The notes: a model not told the origin generated them from the letters alone. DNA of 64,000 nt from Pseudobowmanella zhangzhouensis (GCF_042662685.1 NZ_JBHSYO010000005.1:219194-283193); one strand, 5' to 3'. Positions 34,066 to 44,441 are shown, counted from the first letter of the stretch. Translations and numbers: made by a program.

Positions 34066-36093
34066 TTACAGGGCTTTAAAGCGAATAGCGCTACCACCAC
34101 TGGCGGCCAGTTGCAGATTCAGGCTGTCATTCGCAGTAACCTGACGTTTTTCAATTACGTAATCGTAGGGATTGGTGTCCCAATGGGCTTTATCACCGTC
34201 TCGGTAAACTTGTGCTTCATAGCGTTTTCCGGGTTCGAGGAAGTCCAGCTTGACGGTTACATTGCGGGCATCCTCATCTGTCAGGGCGCCGAGGTACCAG
34301 TCACTGCCGCCACGCTGCTGGCGGGCAAATACAACGAAATCGCCTACTGCGCCATCCAGTGCAATACTCTCTTCCCAGTCGGTCGGTACATCTTTAATAA
34401 ACTGGAAGGCATCCATGTGCTGGGTATAGTTTTCAGGCAAATCGGCTGCCATCTGAATCGGGCTATACAGCACCACATACAACGCCAGTTGCTTCGCCAG
34501 CGTGGTTTGCGGACGATTAAGCGGCTTATCGCCACCGAAGTGCATATCAAAAATGCCCGGCGTAAAGTCCATCGGACCGGCCAGCATGCGGGTAAATGGC
34601 AACATGGCGGTGTGCTCTGGTGGATTCGGTGGGCTACCCCAGGCATTAAACTCCTGACCCCGCGCACCTTCGCGGCTCAACCAGTTGGGATAGGTGCGGC
34701 GAAGGCCTGTATCTTTAACTGGCTCGTGGGTATTGATGCTGAGTTTATATTTGGCCGCCAGTTGCACGTTATGTAAGTACTCGCCAACCATAAACTGGCC
34801 ATCATGCCATTCGTTTCGCACATGGCCATTGGCATCGATGCGTTTAATATCGCCGCCGTCCGCCACATAGCCGGTTTTAATCTGGCTCACCCCATGTTGG
34901 GTATAAAGTGCGAAGGCGTCGTCCATCTGATTACGGTAGTTCGTCACATTGCCTGAGGTCTCATGGTGACCGATCAGCTTTACGCCCTTTTGTTTGCCAT
35001 AACGCCCCAATTCAGCGATATCAAAGTCGGCATAAGGCTGGGTGAAACTGAACAGATCGCCGTTATGGAACCATTCACCGTCCCAACCAATATTCCAGCC
35101 TTCCACCAGCACACCATCAAATCCATGCTCGGCGGCAAAGTCCATATAGGCTTTGGTGTTTGCCGTGGTAGCACCATGCTGCGGGCCACTGCCCCAGGTA
35201 TATTTATTAATGTGCATGCCCCACCAAATGCCGATATATTTGCCCGGCTCTACCCAGCTCACATCACCCAGTTTATTCGGCTCATTTAAATTCAGGATCA
35301 GGCTGGAATTGGCCAACTGGGCAGCATTATCAGCGACTTGTATGGTGCGCCAGCTGGATTTAAATGGTGCAGCGGTTTTAACCATCACCCCATCTGACCA
35401 AGGCGTCAGCGTGACTTTTAATTCGCCGTCCCGGCGCTGATCCAGCACCATGCCCGACCAATCCACCAGAGCCGCTTCGTGAATGCTCAGATGCACACCC
35501 GATGGCAGTTTGAAGGTCAGCGGCGTGTTGGCACGTTCCATCGCTGGGAGTGACGTGGTGCGATAAATATATTCATAGCGGTTAAAGGCGCGTGCTGGGA
35601 TCCACCAGGCCGTGGTTTGCTGAGGATTAGGAATGTTAAAGCGGGTCATTTCATCAGTGACATCAACCTGCGCCATGCCAGGTTGTTCATTCACTTCATA
35701 ACGAAACCCCAGACCATCATCAAATACGCGAAATCGCACGTTAAATGCGCCGGCTTGCTGGCTTTGCAGCGTCACCATCAACTCATTATGCTGGTCGCGT
35801 ACTAACCGCCGTTCACCCCAGGGCTGCTCCCAGGTATTGTCAGCACGACTACGCTGGCTGTCTGCAATCACAAAGCCGGGGCCAAATTGCCCCTGCTGTT
35901 TAAATTCCAGCCCCAACAGAGACGGCGCGATAATGGTCTCGCCCCGGTAACTAACCTGATAAAACGGCGCATCACTCTCATCCGAGACAGTCACAACCAG
36001 CTGTTGGTTGGGCGACATCACAGACAAGCTGGTTGCCATGCCAAACGCAGACGGTAACAGGGTGAATAAACTGAGGAGTTGACGCACTGCCAT
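34066..36093 (-). CDS. GH97 alpha-glucosidase, SusB-like
   Basis: A 675-aa exported enzyme, first in the starch operon. It has the long N-terminal beta-super-sandwich, the barrel motif WWGMHINKYTWGSGPQHGAT, and the inverting-type signature NTHEPVKDTGLRRTYPNW followed by EGARGQEFNAW, whose glutamates are the general base and calcium ligands in SusB. It removes terminal glucose from maltooligosaccharides. The frame reaches upstream to 36219, but ATG at 36093 has AAGGA 7 nt upstream and begins the signal peptide MAVRQLLSLFTLLPSAFG. A MalR-type operator (36215-36228) lies 122 nt upstream of this start. Confidence 0.92.
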   Translation of the reverse strand: MAVRQLLSLFTLLPSAFGMATSLSVMSPNQQLVVTVSDESDAPFYQVSYRGETIIAPSLLGLEFKQQGQFGPGFVIADSQRSRADNTWEQPWGERRLVRDQHNELMVTLQSQQAGAFNVRFRVFDDGLGFRYEVNEQPGMAQVDVTDEMTRFNIPNPQQTTAWWIPARAFNRYEYIYRTTSLPAMERANTPLTFKLPSGVHLSIHEAALVDWSGMVLDQRRDGELKVTLTPWSDGVMVKTAAPFKSSWRTIQVADNAAQLANSSLILNLNEPNKLGDVSWVEPGKYIGIWWGMHINKYTWGSGPQHGATTANTKAYMDFAAEHGFDGVLVEGWNIGWDGEWFHNGDLFSFTQPYADFDIAELGRYGKQKGVKLIGHHETSGNVTNYRNQMDDAFALYTQHGVSQIKTGYVADGGDIKRIDANGHVRNEWHDGQFMVGEYLHNVQLAAKYKLSINTHEPVKDTGLRRTYPNWLSREGARGQEFNAWGSPPNPPEHTAMLPFTRMLAGPMDFTPGIFDMHFGGDKPLNRPQTTLAKQLALYVVLYSPIQMAADLPENYTQHMDAFQFIKDVPTDWEESIALDGAVGDFVVFARQQRGGSDWYLGALTDEDARNVTVKLDFLEPGKRYEAQVYRDGDKAHWDTNPYDYVIEKRQVTANDSLNLQLAASGGSAIRFKAL

Positions 36094-36214
36094 ACAGGAA
36101 TCCTTATCGAAAAAAGAAAAAGGCCACGCCCTGCGTGACCCTTTGCAGCCCAGAGAGAATGCGCAATACATGCCGCCTGCCGATAGTAGCGTTAACAATT
36201 GGCTAACAACAATA

Positions 36215-36228
36215 TGCATACGTATTCA
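36215..36228. promoter_or_regulatory. MalR-type operator before the GH97 operon
   Basis: TGCATACGTATTCA, a near-palindrome around ACGT, identical to copies before both TonB receptor genes (44384, 48931). LacI-family MalR regulators of Alteromonadales use such sites. It lies between the divergent GH97 operon and BLUF gene. Confidence 0.75.
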
Positions 36229-36323
36229 CGTCTGCCCGCCAGTCACTGGCGCAGTTGATTAACGCTTGTCAGCGAATCTGGATGGTGTAATTTAGCCAAC
36301 ATGCCACTTGTATAAGGAATGAC

Positions 36324-36788
36324 ATGATTGAGTTGGTTTATATCAGTGAAGCATCACACCCCTTTTCACTTGATGAACTGCAAGACCTGTTAACACGGGC
36401 GCGGCTGAAAAATGCCTCGCTGGATATCACCGGGTTATTGCTGTACAGCGAAGAGTCGCAACGGTTTATTCAGGTGCTGGAAGGCGACGAATATGAGGTT
36501 AATCGCATTTACGACGCCATAGTCGACGACCCGCGACATACCAATGTGCGACTACTGGGCAGCAATAAGATAACCCGGCGGGATTTTAGTGATTGGCGCA
36601 TGGGCTTTAGCTTAATAGATGACAGCTTGCCTGATTGGCCCGGTGTATCGGATTTTCTGGCACAAAGCGCTAAACCCGGTCAATACCTGAGCGAGCCCCA
36701 TCAGTTTGGCCGCCAAATGCTGATGTTTTTTCGCGAACGACTACAGCAGAATCGTGATGAAAACGATGCCAGTCATATAAATAGATAA
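36324..36788 (+). CDS. BLUF-domain blue-light photoreceptor
   Basis: A 154-aa protein made of one BLUF domain (about residues 1-95) and a short helical tail. The flavin-network residues are present: Tyr6 in ELVYISEA, Asn30, Gln50 in FIQVLEG, Trp91 and Met93 in DWRMGF; they line up with Tyr21, Asn45, Gln63, Trp104 and Met106 of AppA. The domain binds FAD and senses blue light. No output domain is fused, so it must act through a partner protein. The gene is divergent from the starch operon and the operator at 36215 lies in the shared upstream region, so coordinated control is possible. Confidence 0.93.
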   Translation: MIELVYISEASHPFSLDELQDLLTRARLKNASLDITGLLLYSEESQRFIQVLEGDEYEVNRIYDAIVDDPRHTNVRLLGSNKITRRDFSDWRMGFSLIDDSLPDWPGVSDFLAQSAKPGQYLSEPHQFGRQMLMFFRERLQQNRDENDASHINR

Positions 36789-36803
36789 CAAAACTGCAGA
36801 TAG

Positions 36804-36830
36804 AAAAAAGGCCGCGAATGCGGCCTTTTT
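36804..36830. terminator. Bidirectional rho-independent terminator
   Basis: AAAAAAGGCCGC-GAAT-GCGGCCTTTTT is symmetric, with A-run and T-run on either side of a 7-bp GC stem. It ends both the BLUF gene (plus) and the convergent pullulanase gene (minus). Confidence 0.92.
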
Positions 36831-36835
36831 GCTTA

Positions 36836-39800
36836 TTAAGGTACTGAGACCTCAGTGACTAGCAGGGTCGGCGTATCCGGATTAAATCCAGACAGACTGA
36901 ACTGATAATCACCGTCCACCGCGATGTCAATCACCAGATTACCCGGGTTGGCACCGTGCGCCAGTGGCAGCGCAGACCCCACCTCAACATTGGCAGTTTC
37001 TGCTGCGCCAATGTTACGGGTCGACCAGTCCTCACTGGCAAACTTAAACTCGTAGCTGCCAGCTGTCAGGGATTTGGTCACGCTGTAGGTGCCAGGTGAG
37101 GTTAATAACAACGGATCATCCGTGCCCCAGCCATTCAGTGAGCCACGAATGTAAACCACAGTATCCCCAAACAGCGCTGATTTACCGACACTGAGCGTTT
37201 CCTGACCCGCATTGTGGGCGTTAAACACAAAGCGATAATCGGCTTCTTCAGTGATGGTAATACTCAGGTTACCGGCGTTATATTCCAACGCTTTATCCAC
37301 GGTACCCGGTTCCAGCGCACCATCGTTACTACCAAAGTTCACGGTATTCCAGCCATCGTTGGCGACCTTGAACTGATAAGTACCCGCAGCCAATGTGACA
37401 ACCACTTCATATTGTCCACCGCCAATAAAGGTGAAGGCATCTGTGGTTCCCCATCCATTCATGTCACCACGCAGATAAACCGTGGTGCCCGGATAAGGGT
37501 TGTCATTTTTAACATTAAGTACGGGCGCAGCCGGGTCAAACGCATTTACACGGAACACATAATCACCACTTTCTGCAGGCGTGATACTCAGGTTACCCGC
37601 GTTGTAGCTCAGAACCTTGTCATCACCGAGAGTTACCGTACCACTGTCACTACCGAAGTTAGCCACAGGCCCCCAGTTGGCATCGGCGATCTTAAACTCA
37701 TAGGTCTCACCGCCATTAAGCGACAGGGTTAACTCGTACACACCACCACCGATGTAGGACATCGGATCATTGTTGCTCCAGCCATTCATGCTGCCTTTCA
37801 CATAAATGACATTGTCACCGTAAGGCACTACATCCGGCGCACCGGCGGTAGCAAACGCTGACAGACCCGCGCCTTGCTCACCCATTTGCGGTTTAACAAA
37901 TACCGCCATGCTCAGCGCCGGTACGGTAAAGCTGCCATTGCCAGCATCATCGCCTTCACCTTCACTGAACGTCGCGCCATGTACCACAACATCCGCAGAA
38001 GCAGCTTGAGTGGCGTGCAGCTCAAAACCAGTAGCGGTGAGAATACGATGGGACTGCTCCTGCTCGGTGGCATTGACCACCACAACCAGTGCATCGACCT
38101 GGCTATCCAGATCAGTCAGTCCGGTACCATCATCAATACTCATGACGATCAGGCCTTTGGTCTGGTTCTCACCCAGATTGTGGAAGCCCACACGATCCAT
38201 GATGTCCTGCGCGGTGGTCAAACGGAACAACGGGCTGGTTGCGCGAATACTCAGGAACTCATCGAATACCGCGGAAGCCAATTGCATATCGTCCGGTGTT
38301 GCTGCGCGATCCGGATCAGTCATATAAGCGGCGATAGTTGACCAATTGCCCTGGTTGTCCTGCGCCAGTGGCAGACCTTTATTCCAGTTGTTGTCCATCA
38401 GGGTGAAATCCACCTTGTTGAACCAGTCACCGGCATCATAGGTGTTGCGATCCATGGATTTGGAGCGCAGGAAGTCACCGCCCATTTGCAAGAACGGTAT
38501 GCCCTGGGCCATCAATGGCAGGCTGGCCGCAATATTCTGCGCACGAACCCGCTGCGCCAGCGTCATATCGGCCGGCAGGTTGTACTGCAGTTTATCCCAC
38601 AGGGTTTCATCATCATGCTTGGACACATAGTTGATGATATCCGCCGGATCTTCCGCGTAACCACCCAGCGACTGCGTCGTAGAGGTGCTGCCACCGGACG
38701 TCACCAGTACATAGTCTTTCAGCGTGCCGGCCAGACCCATTTTGATCTTATCCTGCGCCGCTAACATGCCGTCGCTGTCGGTATGGAATAACTGCCCACC
38801 GCGCACGGCATCACGATAACGATCATTGAACGTACCGATTTCGCTGCCCGCCAGTTCAAGCTGATTGGCTTGCTGATAACCCCGATCAGTGCGGGTCCAG
38901 CCCTCACCGTAGAAGTAGTTATCCGCATCCACGGCCTGTACCGCTTCGCGTAGCGCCAACATAGTATCTTTGCTGGCATGGCTCATGATATCAAAACGGA
39001 AACCATCTACTTTGTATTCTGTGGTCCACAGCAGCAGCGAATCATGCATGAGTTTTTCCATCATGCGATTACGCGGCTCTGTATCATCACAGCAGGTTTC
39101 ACGCAGGATAGCGCCGGTTTCGGTGTCATATCTGTGGTAATAACCGGGTACCACTTTATCCAGTACCGATTTACCGTTCAGACCGGATGCATTGGTGTGG
39201 TTATACACCACGTCCATCACTACGCGCAGACCTATGTCGTGCAGCGCCATGTTCATGGCTCGCATTTCTGTGATGCGTGCTACGCCATCCGGATCGCTAC
39301 TGTAGCTACCCTCTGGTGCATTAAAGTGATACGGATCATAGCCCCAGTTAAACTGGTCCACACCGCGCATATCATTCACCAACGCCTGAGCTTTACCGCC
39401 CTCGGACACCGGATCGTAACTGGCCAGTAAATCACCTAACGTCGTTGAACGATTAACACTGCCATCATCACAAATTTGCGCATTGCGATTCAGTCGGCAC
39501 AGCACGCTAACGGTACTGGACAAGTTCACTGCCTGGCTCGCATCTTCTTCAATGCTGGCAATATCATTGCTTGGGAGCATATGGAAGTGCGTAACGCCCG
39601 CATCAGCCAGTTTCTGCAAGTGCATGACTGGCGCGCTGTCTGCCTCGGTAAAGGCCAGATATTTGCCGCGATTGGCTTGTGTTGTGCTGCTATCCATCGC
39701 GCTGAAGTCACGAATATGACCTTCGTAGATCACCGCATCTTCCGGATTAGCAATGGTCGGGATGGTTTGCTCATCCCAACCCGCGGGTTTGAGATCCTCA

Positions 39801-41194
39801 TCAGCCAGATTCACAAACTGCGAGAAACGGCTGTTGGTAGACAAACTCACCGAATACGGATCGGTCACTTCCAGCGTTTCCAACTTGCCAGAGGCAGGAT
39901 GATAGACGGTGATTTCATAACGATACCAGGCGCGGTCTACATCGCTGCCGGTGTAAGACCAAATCCCGCTGGCACTGTCTTCTGTCATGGTATGCGAGGC
40001 ATTGAGCGTCTTATCCGCGTTGTACACTTTCAGCGTTACGCTCTGCGCGGTTGGCGCCCACAAGGCGGCCGTAACCGAACCATCCTCGTTATAAACAGGC
40101 CCCAGCGACGCTTCATCTGCATCCGCTTCACCCGCGGTATACACTGCGTCCAGCGCTAATGGCATCTGCACATTAGTGGCCGCGACGAGCTCGTCATCCG
40201 CATTGTAACCTGCCAGCACAACCTGGGACTTAAATACCGCTTTAGCCGCATCCAGCTCCCATTCGCCCGCAAACGCCTGCATATTTTGCAGATGTGACGT
40301 GCGCGCAGCCTGAGCTTCACTCAAATCCACGGCACTGAGCGCCACCGCTGTACCATTTAAGCCGTCTTCCAATGTAACTTTTAGCGAGGCATCGGCGGCG
40401 TAGTGCATTTTCACGCTACTGACACCATCCGGGATATCCCACAGGAAGGTATTCACATCGATCCAATGTGCGGCTGCGCCCTCGACTTTCACCGCTTGCT
40501 CACCTAGGCTTGGAATAGGGAAGGCAAACAGCTCAGGCGAACCATTAAGCACCCAGTTCATGCGGTAGAAGTCTTCTTCCGTCCAGCCATCGGCAGCAGA
40601 CGATTTAGCCGCCAATTGCTTCAGTGGCATCTTGGCATCGATGCCGTTCATTTCTTTTTCATCGCCCTTGTGGATGATGAAATTGCCACAGGCGCCTTCG
40701 GTTTCTGCGTAACCGGCTTTGAGATCCAGCACCCAATAAGCACCATAAACCGGATCGATTCCGCTGATCGCTACGCCATTTTGCCATGACGGCGCGATGG
40801 CGCTGGCCTCATAGGCATCACACGCCTCGTTGTTCCAGGTGTGCAGCATCCAGCCATCATAAGCCGTATCTCCGGGCGTATTAGTCGCACCGGCGTGAAT
40901 ACGGTTATAAAACAACACCGCTTGATCGCGCGCGGCAAATACCACCGGCGCTTCAGCATTGGGATCCAAACCAATCTCACACGCGTCGTTGGTCGCGTTT
41001 GGAATAGTTGGTGCCGGACAATCAATTGGCGGAGGCGGTTCACACGCCGTGCCCGCCGAGTTTGGTACATTCGGCACCGAACATACCAGTAAGTCGTTAT
41101 TGCCAGATTCAATATCTGCGCCACCGCAACCTACTAACATCAGGGATGTCAGCATGGCGATTAGCAGGGTGCGCAGTTTTAGTAAGGTAAACAT
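36836..41194 (-). CDS. Pullulanase-type GH13 lipoprotein with three C-terminal repeat domains
   Basis: A 1452-aa lipoprotein (lipobox SLMLVGC). Domains in order: a CBM41-like region with WMLHTWNNEACDAY and GNFIIHKGDEKEMNG, a CBM48-like domain (AALWAPTAQSVTLKVYN), the pullulanase barrel with VVMDVVYNHTN, GFRFDIMSHAS, YFYGEGW and YVSKHDDETLWD (two Asp, one Glu), a C-terminal beta domain, and then three repeats of about 108 residues, each starting VY.(R/K)G.(M/L)NGW (DNA 37815-36839). The repeats resemble starch-binding modules. The enzyme cuts alpha-1,6 branches. ATG at 41194 is preferred to 41236, with AGGAG upstream. The gene lies 41 nt downstream of a TonB receptor gene and is probably co-transcribed with it. 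Confidence 0.9.
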   Translation of the reverse strand: MFTLLKLRTLLIAMLTSLMLVGCGGADIESGNNDLLVCSVPNVPNSAGTACEPPPPIDCPAPTIPNATNDACEIGLDPNAEAPVVFAARDQAVLFYNRIHAGATNTPGDTAYDGWMLHTWNNEACDAYEASAIAPSWQNGVAISGIDPVYGAYWVLDLKAGYAETEGACGNFIIHKGDEKEMNGIDAKMPLKQLAAKSSAADGWTEEDFYRMNWVLNGSPELFAFPIPSLGEQAVKVEGAAAHWIDVNTFLWDIPDGVSSVKMHYAADASLKVTLEDGLNGTAVALSAVDLSEAQAARTSHLQNMQAFAGEWELDAAKAVFKSQVVLAGYNADDELVAATNVQMPLALDAVYTAGEADADEASLGPVYNEDGSVTAALWAPTAQSVTLKVYNADKTLNASHTMTEDSASGIWSYTGSDVDRAWYRYEITVYHPASGKLETLEVTDPYSVSLSTNSRFSQFVNLADEDLKPAGWDEQTIPTIANPEDAVIYEGHIRDFSAMDSSTTQANRGKYLAFTEADSAPVMHLQKLADAGVTHFHMLPSNDIASIEEDASQAVNLSSTVSVLCRLNRNAQICDDGSVNRSTTLGDLLASYDPVSEGGKAQALVNDMRGVDQFNWGYDPYHFNAPEGSYSSDPDGVARITEMRAMNMALHDIGLRVVMDVVYNHTNASGLNGKSVLDKVVPGYYHRYDTETGAILRETCCDDTEPRNRMMEKLMHDSLLLWTTEYKVDGFRFDIMSHASKDTMLALREAVQAVDADNYFYGEGWTRTDRGYQQANQLELAGSEIGTFNDRYRDAVRGGQLFHTDSDGMLAAQDKIKMGLAGTLKDYVLVTSGGSTSTTQSLGGYAEDPADIINYVSKHDDETLWDKLQYNLPADMTLAQRVRAQNIAASLPLMAQGIPFLQMGGDFLRSKSMDRNTYDAGDWFNKVDFTLMDNNWNKGLPLAQDNQGNWSTIAAYMTDPDRAATPDDMQLASAVFDEFLSIRATSPLFRLTTAQDIMDRVGFHNLGENQTKGLIVMSIDDGTGLTDLDSQVDALVVVVNATEQEQSHRILTATGFELHATQAASADVVVHGATFSEGEGDDAGNGSFTVPALSMAVFVKPQMGEQGAGLSAFATAGAPDVVPYGDNVIYVKGSMNGWSNNDPMSYIGGGVYELTLSLNGGETYEFKIADANWGPVANFGSDSGTVTLGDDKVLSYNAGNLSITPAESGDYVFRVNAFDPAAPVLNVKNDNPYPGTTVYLRGDMNGWGTTDAFTFIGGGQYEVVVTLAAGTYQFKVANDGWNTVNFGSNDGALEPGTVDKALEYNAGNLSITITEEADYRFVFNAHNAGQETLSVGKSALFGDTVVYIRGSLNGWGTDDPLLLTSPGTYSVTKSLTAGSYEFKFASEDWSTRNIGAAETANVEVGSALPLAHGANPGNLVIDIAVDGDYQFSLSGFNPDTPTLLVTEVSVP

Positions 41195-41235
41195 TTTCTG
41201 TGTCTCCTGAATTAATCCGTTATGCATGCCATGCA

Positions 41236-44200
41236 TCAGAATGTGTAGGTTGCGCCAAGGAAGAACTGACGGCCGAAATACTGAATCGTGCCGGTCAGCG
41301 CTTTATCACCGAAATAACTCTTAGTGGGCGCATCAGTCAGGTTGTTGACCTGAAACACCATGCCAAGGTTTTCGTTGATGTCGTATGACGCCTGGAAGTC
41401 CATCACCAGTTCTGCATCGTAATTTACCGTTTGCTCATTCACGCCGACCTGCGTCGACACAAAGGCATCGCGATAACGGCTACTCAGACGGGTTTCAAAA
41501 CCATCGCGCTCCCAGAACACGGTCAGGGTGGCGACGTTTTCAGATAATCCCGGTAGCTTGTCGGTATACACTCCACCACCAATGGTGCGGGTGATTTCCG
41601 TTTCAGTGAAGGAGTAACTGGCGCTGATCCCCAGGCCATTGAATGGCGCTGGCAGGAAGTCATAAATCTGCGTATAGGCCAGTTCCAAACCACGAATGTA
41701 GCCGCCTTTGGCATTGTTGACAGCAACCTTGTACGTGCCATTTTCGGTGGGCAGCACCACATATAACGGTGCGCCATCACCATCCAGCACTAACTCACCA
41801 TCCTCGTCATACACGTAGGATTTCACTTCACTTGGGACGTTAAAGCCATTGCCCGCGAAGTCGTAATTGGCCAGTGCCTGTTCTTCTACGAAGCTATCAA
41901 TGTTTTTGTAGAACAACGCCGCCACGAAGGCACCATCGGTTTCCTCAAAATAATGCTCGTAAGAGATATCGTACTGAGTCGCCAGGAACGGGCGTAAATA
42001 CGGGCTATTGGTACTGTTGCCGGTAATGGTTGCGACCGATTTTTCTGACTCGATGGCACCGGTATCCGGATTGAGGCTGGATTTAACCTCTTCCACATTG
42101 ATATTGGCATTAGCGAACAAGCGGTTAATTGGTGCGCGGCCCATTACTTTGGCTGCGGCGAAACGCAGTTGCTGGTTATCGCTGAGTTTGAAGTTCAGGT
42201 TCAGTGACGGCAAATAGTTGGTGTATTTATCTACCAATACATCAGGGCGATACCAATCATTCACCAGCCCGGCATTATCGGTAATGTACTGGGCACCCAG
42301 GGTCGGATCACCGCGCACGTCCAGCACTTCCAGCGTGTCAGGATCGACGATGTCCATCGTCACTTGTTGCAAGGTGGTCGATGCCTGTTCCGTATCAACC
42401 CGGCGCACGCCAACGTTACCTGTCACAGGTAATTTACCCAGCATCATATCCAGATTGACCATCACGTAGGCCGATGTCACATCCTCATACACCTCACCAC
42501 TTTCGGTCATGGTCCAGGAATAATCAGAGCCAGCACCTGGGCCATTAATGACACCCGGATTACCCGGCCCCCAGGTTTGCACGGGTTGTGGGATCCCGCC
42601 AGGGAACCAGGCATTCAACGCCTTATCCAGATCGATTTTCAGGTAGCTGGGGAAATAGGCAAATTCGCCTTCAAAGTCGACCACCTCAACCATATCGGCG
42701 GTCAGTTTTAATGGTGGCTGACCGCGCAAGAAGCTGGAGTCACTACCATATTCGAACACCGAACGATCATTGCTGTAGGTGCGCTCAGACTGACGAATAC
42801 CCCAGGAAATCGATGCAATATAATCGTTGTCCAGCGCGTAGGTGAAATCCATCCGCCAGGCGTTGAGTTTGTCCTCATTCTGGTAAGGATAAATTCCGTA
42901 CTTACTGGCCATCACGTAGTTGATATCAGTAAATTTATCGGCCTGATTAAATGCCACATCCGGTAAATCCAGACCATGCAGCAGGTAGCTCATACTGATA
43001 TTGGTATCGAACACCGCTGTCGCGGCATTGGCGTCTTCGGCCACCAGCGACCACAACAAACCATTGCGGAAATCACTTTCCGCGCGGGATTGTGAAATAT
43101 CGATGTTGACTGACAAATTGTCTGTCATTTGCCAATCGGCATTGATGCCGTAGCTGGCAACCTGGTCGTAATCACGGTTATCGTCATTGACCAGTTCGGC
43201 ACGAATAAATGAACCATTGGCGTACGATAAGTTTCCGCCAACCATGTAGTCATCCAGCAGCACAGGATTGGTGATGTTGGCACGTGCGCCATCGAATTTA
43301 ATCCGGAAGCCACGGGCAAAGGCTTCGGAGTCGAACTTAGATAAGAAACCATCAGCCTTTAATTTGAAGTTATCCGTCGGCGCCCATTCCACCACTGCCA
43401 TATAGCCATTACGGGTTTCTTCACCGCCTTTGTGCTGCATCTCGAAGCCTTCACTAACCCATTCGCAATTAGGATCACTTTGGCCGGTTACACAAGGGGC
43501 GGAGTCGGCATTATCCAGTTCACGTTCAGTAGCACTGGCAAAACCGATAAACTGTACCGCGGAGCTCGGTTGGTAAAGGCGCGCAAAGCCCAGTGCCACG
43601 CCCAGCGTGTCATCCAACAGCTTGGTTTGATAGGAAAAACTAATACGATGACCAAATTCCTCGCCATCCGGGATCTCGCTGGCGCGGTCGTTGTACATGC
43701 CGCGCATATTCATCGAGAACTTTTGCTCTTCCTGCATCGACAACGGACTGGCGGTTTGCAGTTGCACTGTCCCTGCCACACCGCCTTCAATCAGCGAGGC
43801 TTTGGGCGATTTATAAACTGCCGCTGAGCTGATTAACTCAGAGGGGTACTGATCGAATTCAATGCTACGACTACCACTGGTTGAAACCTGTTCACGACCA
43901 TTGAGGGTAGAAAAAACGAAGTCGCCGGATAAGCCACGAATATTAATTTCGGCTGCCTGACCGCCGGTACGCACCGCTGAAATCCCGGGTAAGCGAGTCA
44001 AAGCGTCCGCCATCGACACGTCGGGTAATCCGCCGAGATCATCGGCCGACAATTGTTCTGTGACGGTATCGCTGAAGCGTTTTTGATTCAGAGACTGAAT
44101 CAGACTGGTACTGAAGCCTTTCACCTCGATGATTTCGAGGTTTTCCTGCGGCGTTTCGCTGGCCTCGGTCTGGTCTTCGGCCTGCTGCGCCATGGCGGTT

Positions 44201-44265
44201 GATGCCACTGACAATCCACCAGCCATTAAGGCGGCAGTCAACAGGTTGAGTTTAAACCTGGTCAT
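41236..44265 (-). CDS. TonB-dependent receptor, maltodextrin-type
   Basis: A 1009-aa outer-membrane receptor. A signal peptide (MTRFKLNLLTAALMAGGLSVASTAMA) precedes the TonB-box-like region (ENLEIIEVKGF) and plug (LGGLPDVSMADALTRLPGIS), then a 22-strand barrel ending FFLGATYTF. The plug has SEFRSG-type receptors' hallmark segments (NIRGLSGDFVFSTLNGREQV). It should import maltodextrins: it is followed by the pullulanase gene and has a MalR-type operator 119 nt upstream. The frame reaches to 44322, but ATG at 44265 gives the signal peptide; the ribosome site there (GGGAA) is distant. Confidence 0.88.
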   Translation of the reverse strand: MTRFKLNLLTAALMAGGLSVASTAMAQQAEDQTEASETPQENLEIIEVKGFSTSLIQSLNQKRFSDTVTEQLSADDLGGLPDVSMADALTRLPGISAVRTGGQAAEINIRGLSGDFVFSTLNGREQVSTSGSRSIEFDQYPSELISSAAVYKSPKASLIEGGVAGTVQLQTASPLSMQEEQKFSMNMRGMYNDRASEIPDGEEFGHRISFSYQTKLLDDTLGVALGFARLYQPSSAVQFIGFASATERELDNADSAPCVTGQSDPNCEWVSEGFEMQHKGGEETRNGYMAVVEWAPTDNFKLKADGFLSKFDSEAFARGFRIKFDGARANITNPVLLDDYMVGGNLSYANGSFIRAELVNDDNRDYDQVASYGINADWQMTDNLSVNIDISQSRAESDFRNGLLWSLVAEDANAATAVFDTNISMSYLLHGLDLPDVAFNQADKFTDINYVMASKYGIYPYQNEDKLNAWRMDFTYALDNDYIASISWGIRQSERTYSNDRSVFEYGSDSSFLRGQPPLKLTADMVEVVDFEGEFAYFPSYLKIDLDKALNAWFPGGIPQPVQTWGPGNPGVINGPGAGSDYSWTMTESGEVYEDVTSAYVMVNLDMMLGKLPVTGNVGVRRVDTEQASTTLQQVTMDIVDPDTLEVLDVRGDPTLGAQYITDNAGLVNDWYRPDVLVDKYTNYLPSLNLNFKLSDNQQLRFAAAKVMGRAPINRLFANANINVEEVKSSLNPDTGAIESEKSVATITGNSTNSPYLRPFLATQYDISYEHYFEETDGAFVAALFYKNIDSFVEEQALANYDFAGNGFNVPSEVKSYVYDEDGELVLDGDGAPLYVVLPTENGTYKVAVNNAKGGYIRGLELAYTQIYDFLPAPFNGLGISASYSFTETEITRTIGGGVYTDKLPGLSENVATLTVFWERDGFETRLSSRYRDAFVSTQVGVNEQTVNYDAELVMDFQASYDINENLGMVFQVNNLTDAPTKSYFGDKALTGTIQYFGRQFFLGATYTF

Positions 44266-44383
44266 CTTGTTGTTCCCGTTTTGCTTGTTATCGTTTGCGG
44301 GAGACACACAAAAATGGACCACAGCCTACCCACGCATTATTACATTTCGATAATACCGTTTACATTTTTTCAACAATATCAGT

Positions 44384-44397
44384 TGCATACGTATTCA
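44384..44397. promoter_or_regulatory. MalR-type operator before TonB receptor/pullulanase
   Basis: TGCATACGTATTCA, identical to the sites at 36215 and 48931, 119 nt upstream of the receptor start codon and just beyond the end of the halogenase gene. Confidence 0.75.
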
Positions 44398-44441
44398 GGC
44401 TGTGGAGATGAACAAAAAACGCCCACATTGTGGGCGCTCAT

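Noticed and set aside
38978..40159. Long plus-strand frames (150 and 227 codons) inside the pullulanase gene
   Set aside because: Antisense shadows of a gene with clear catalytic motifs; no ribosome sites.
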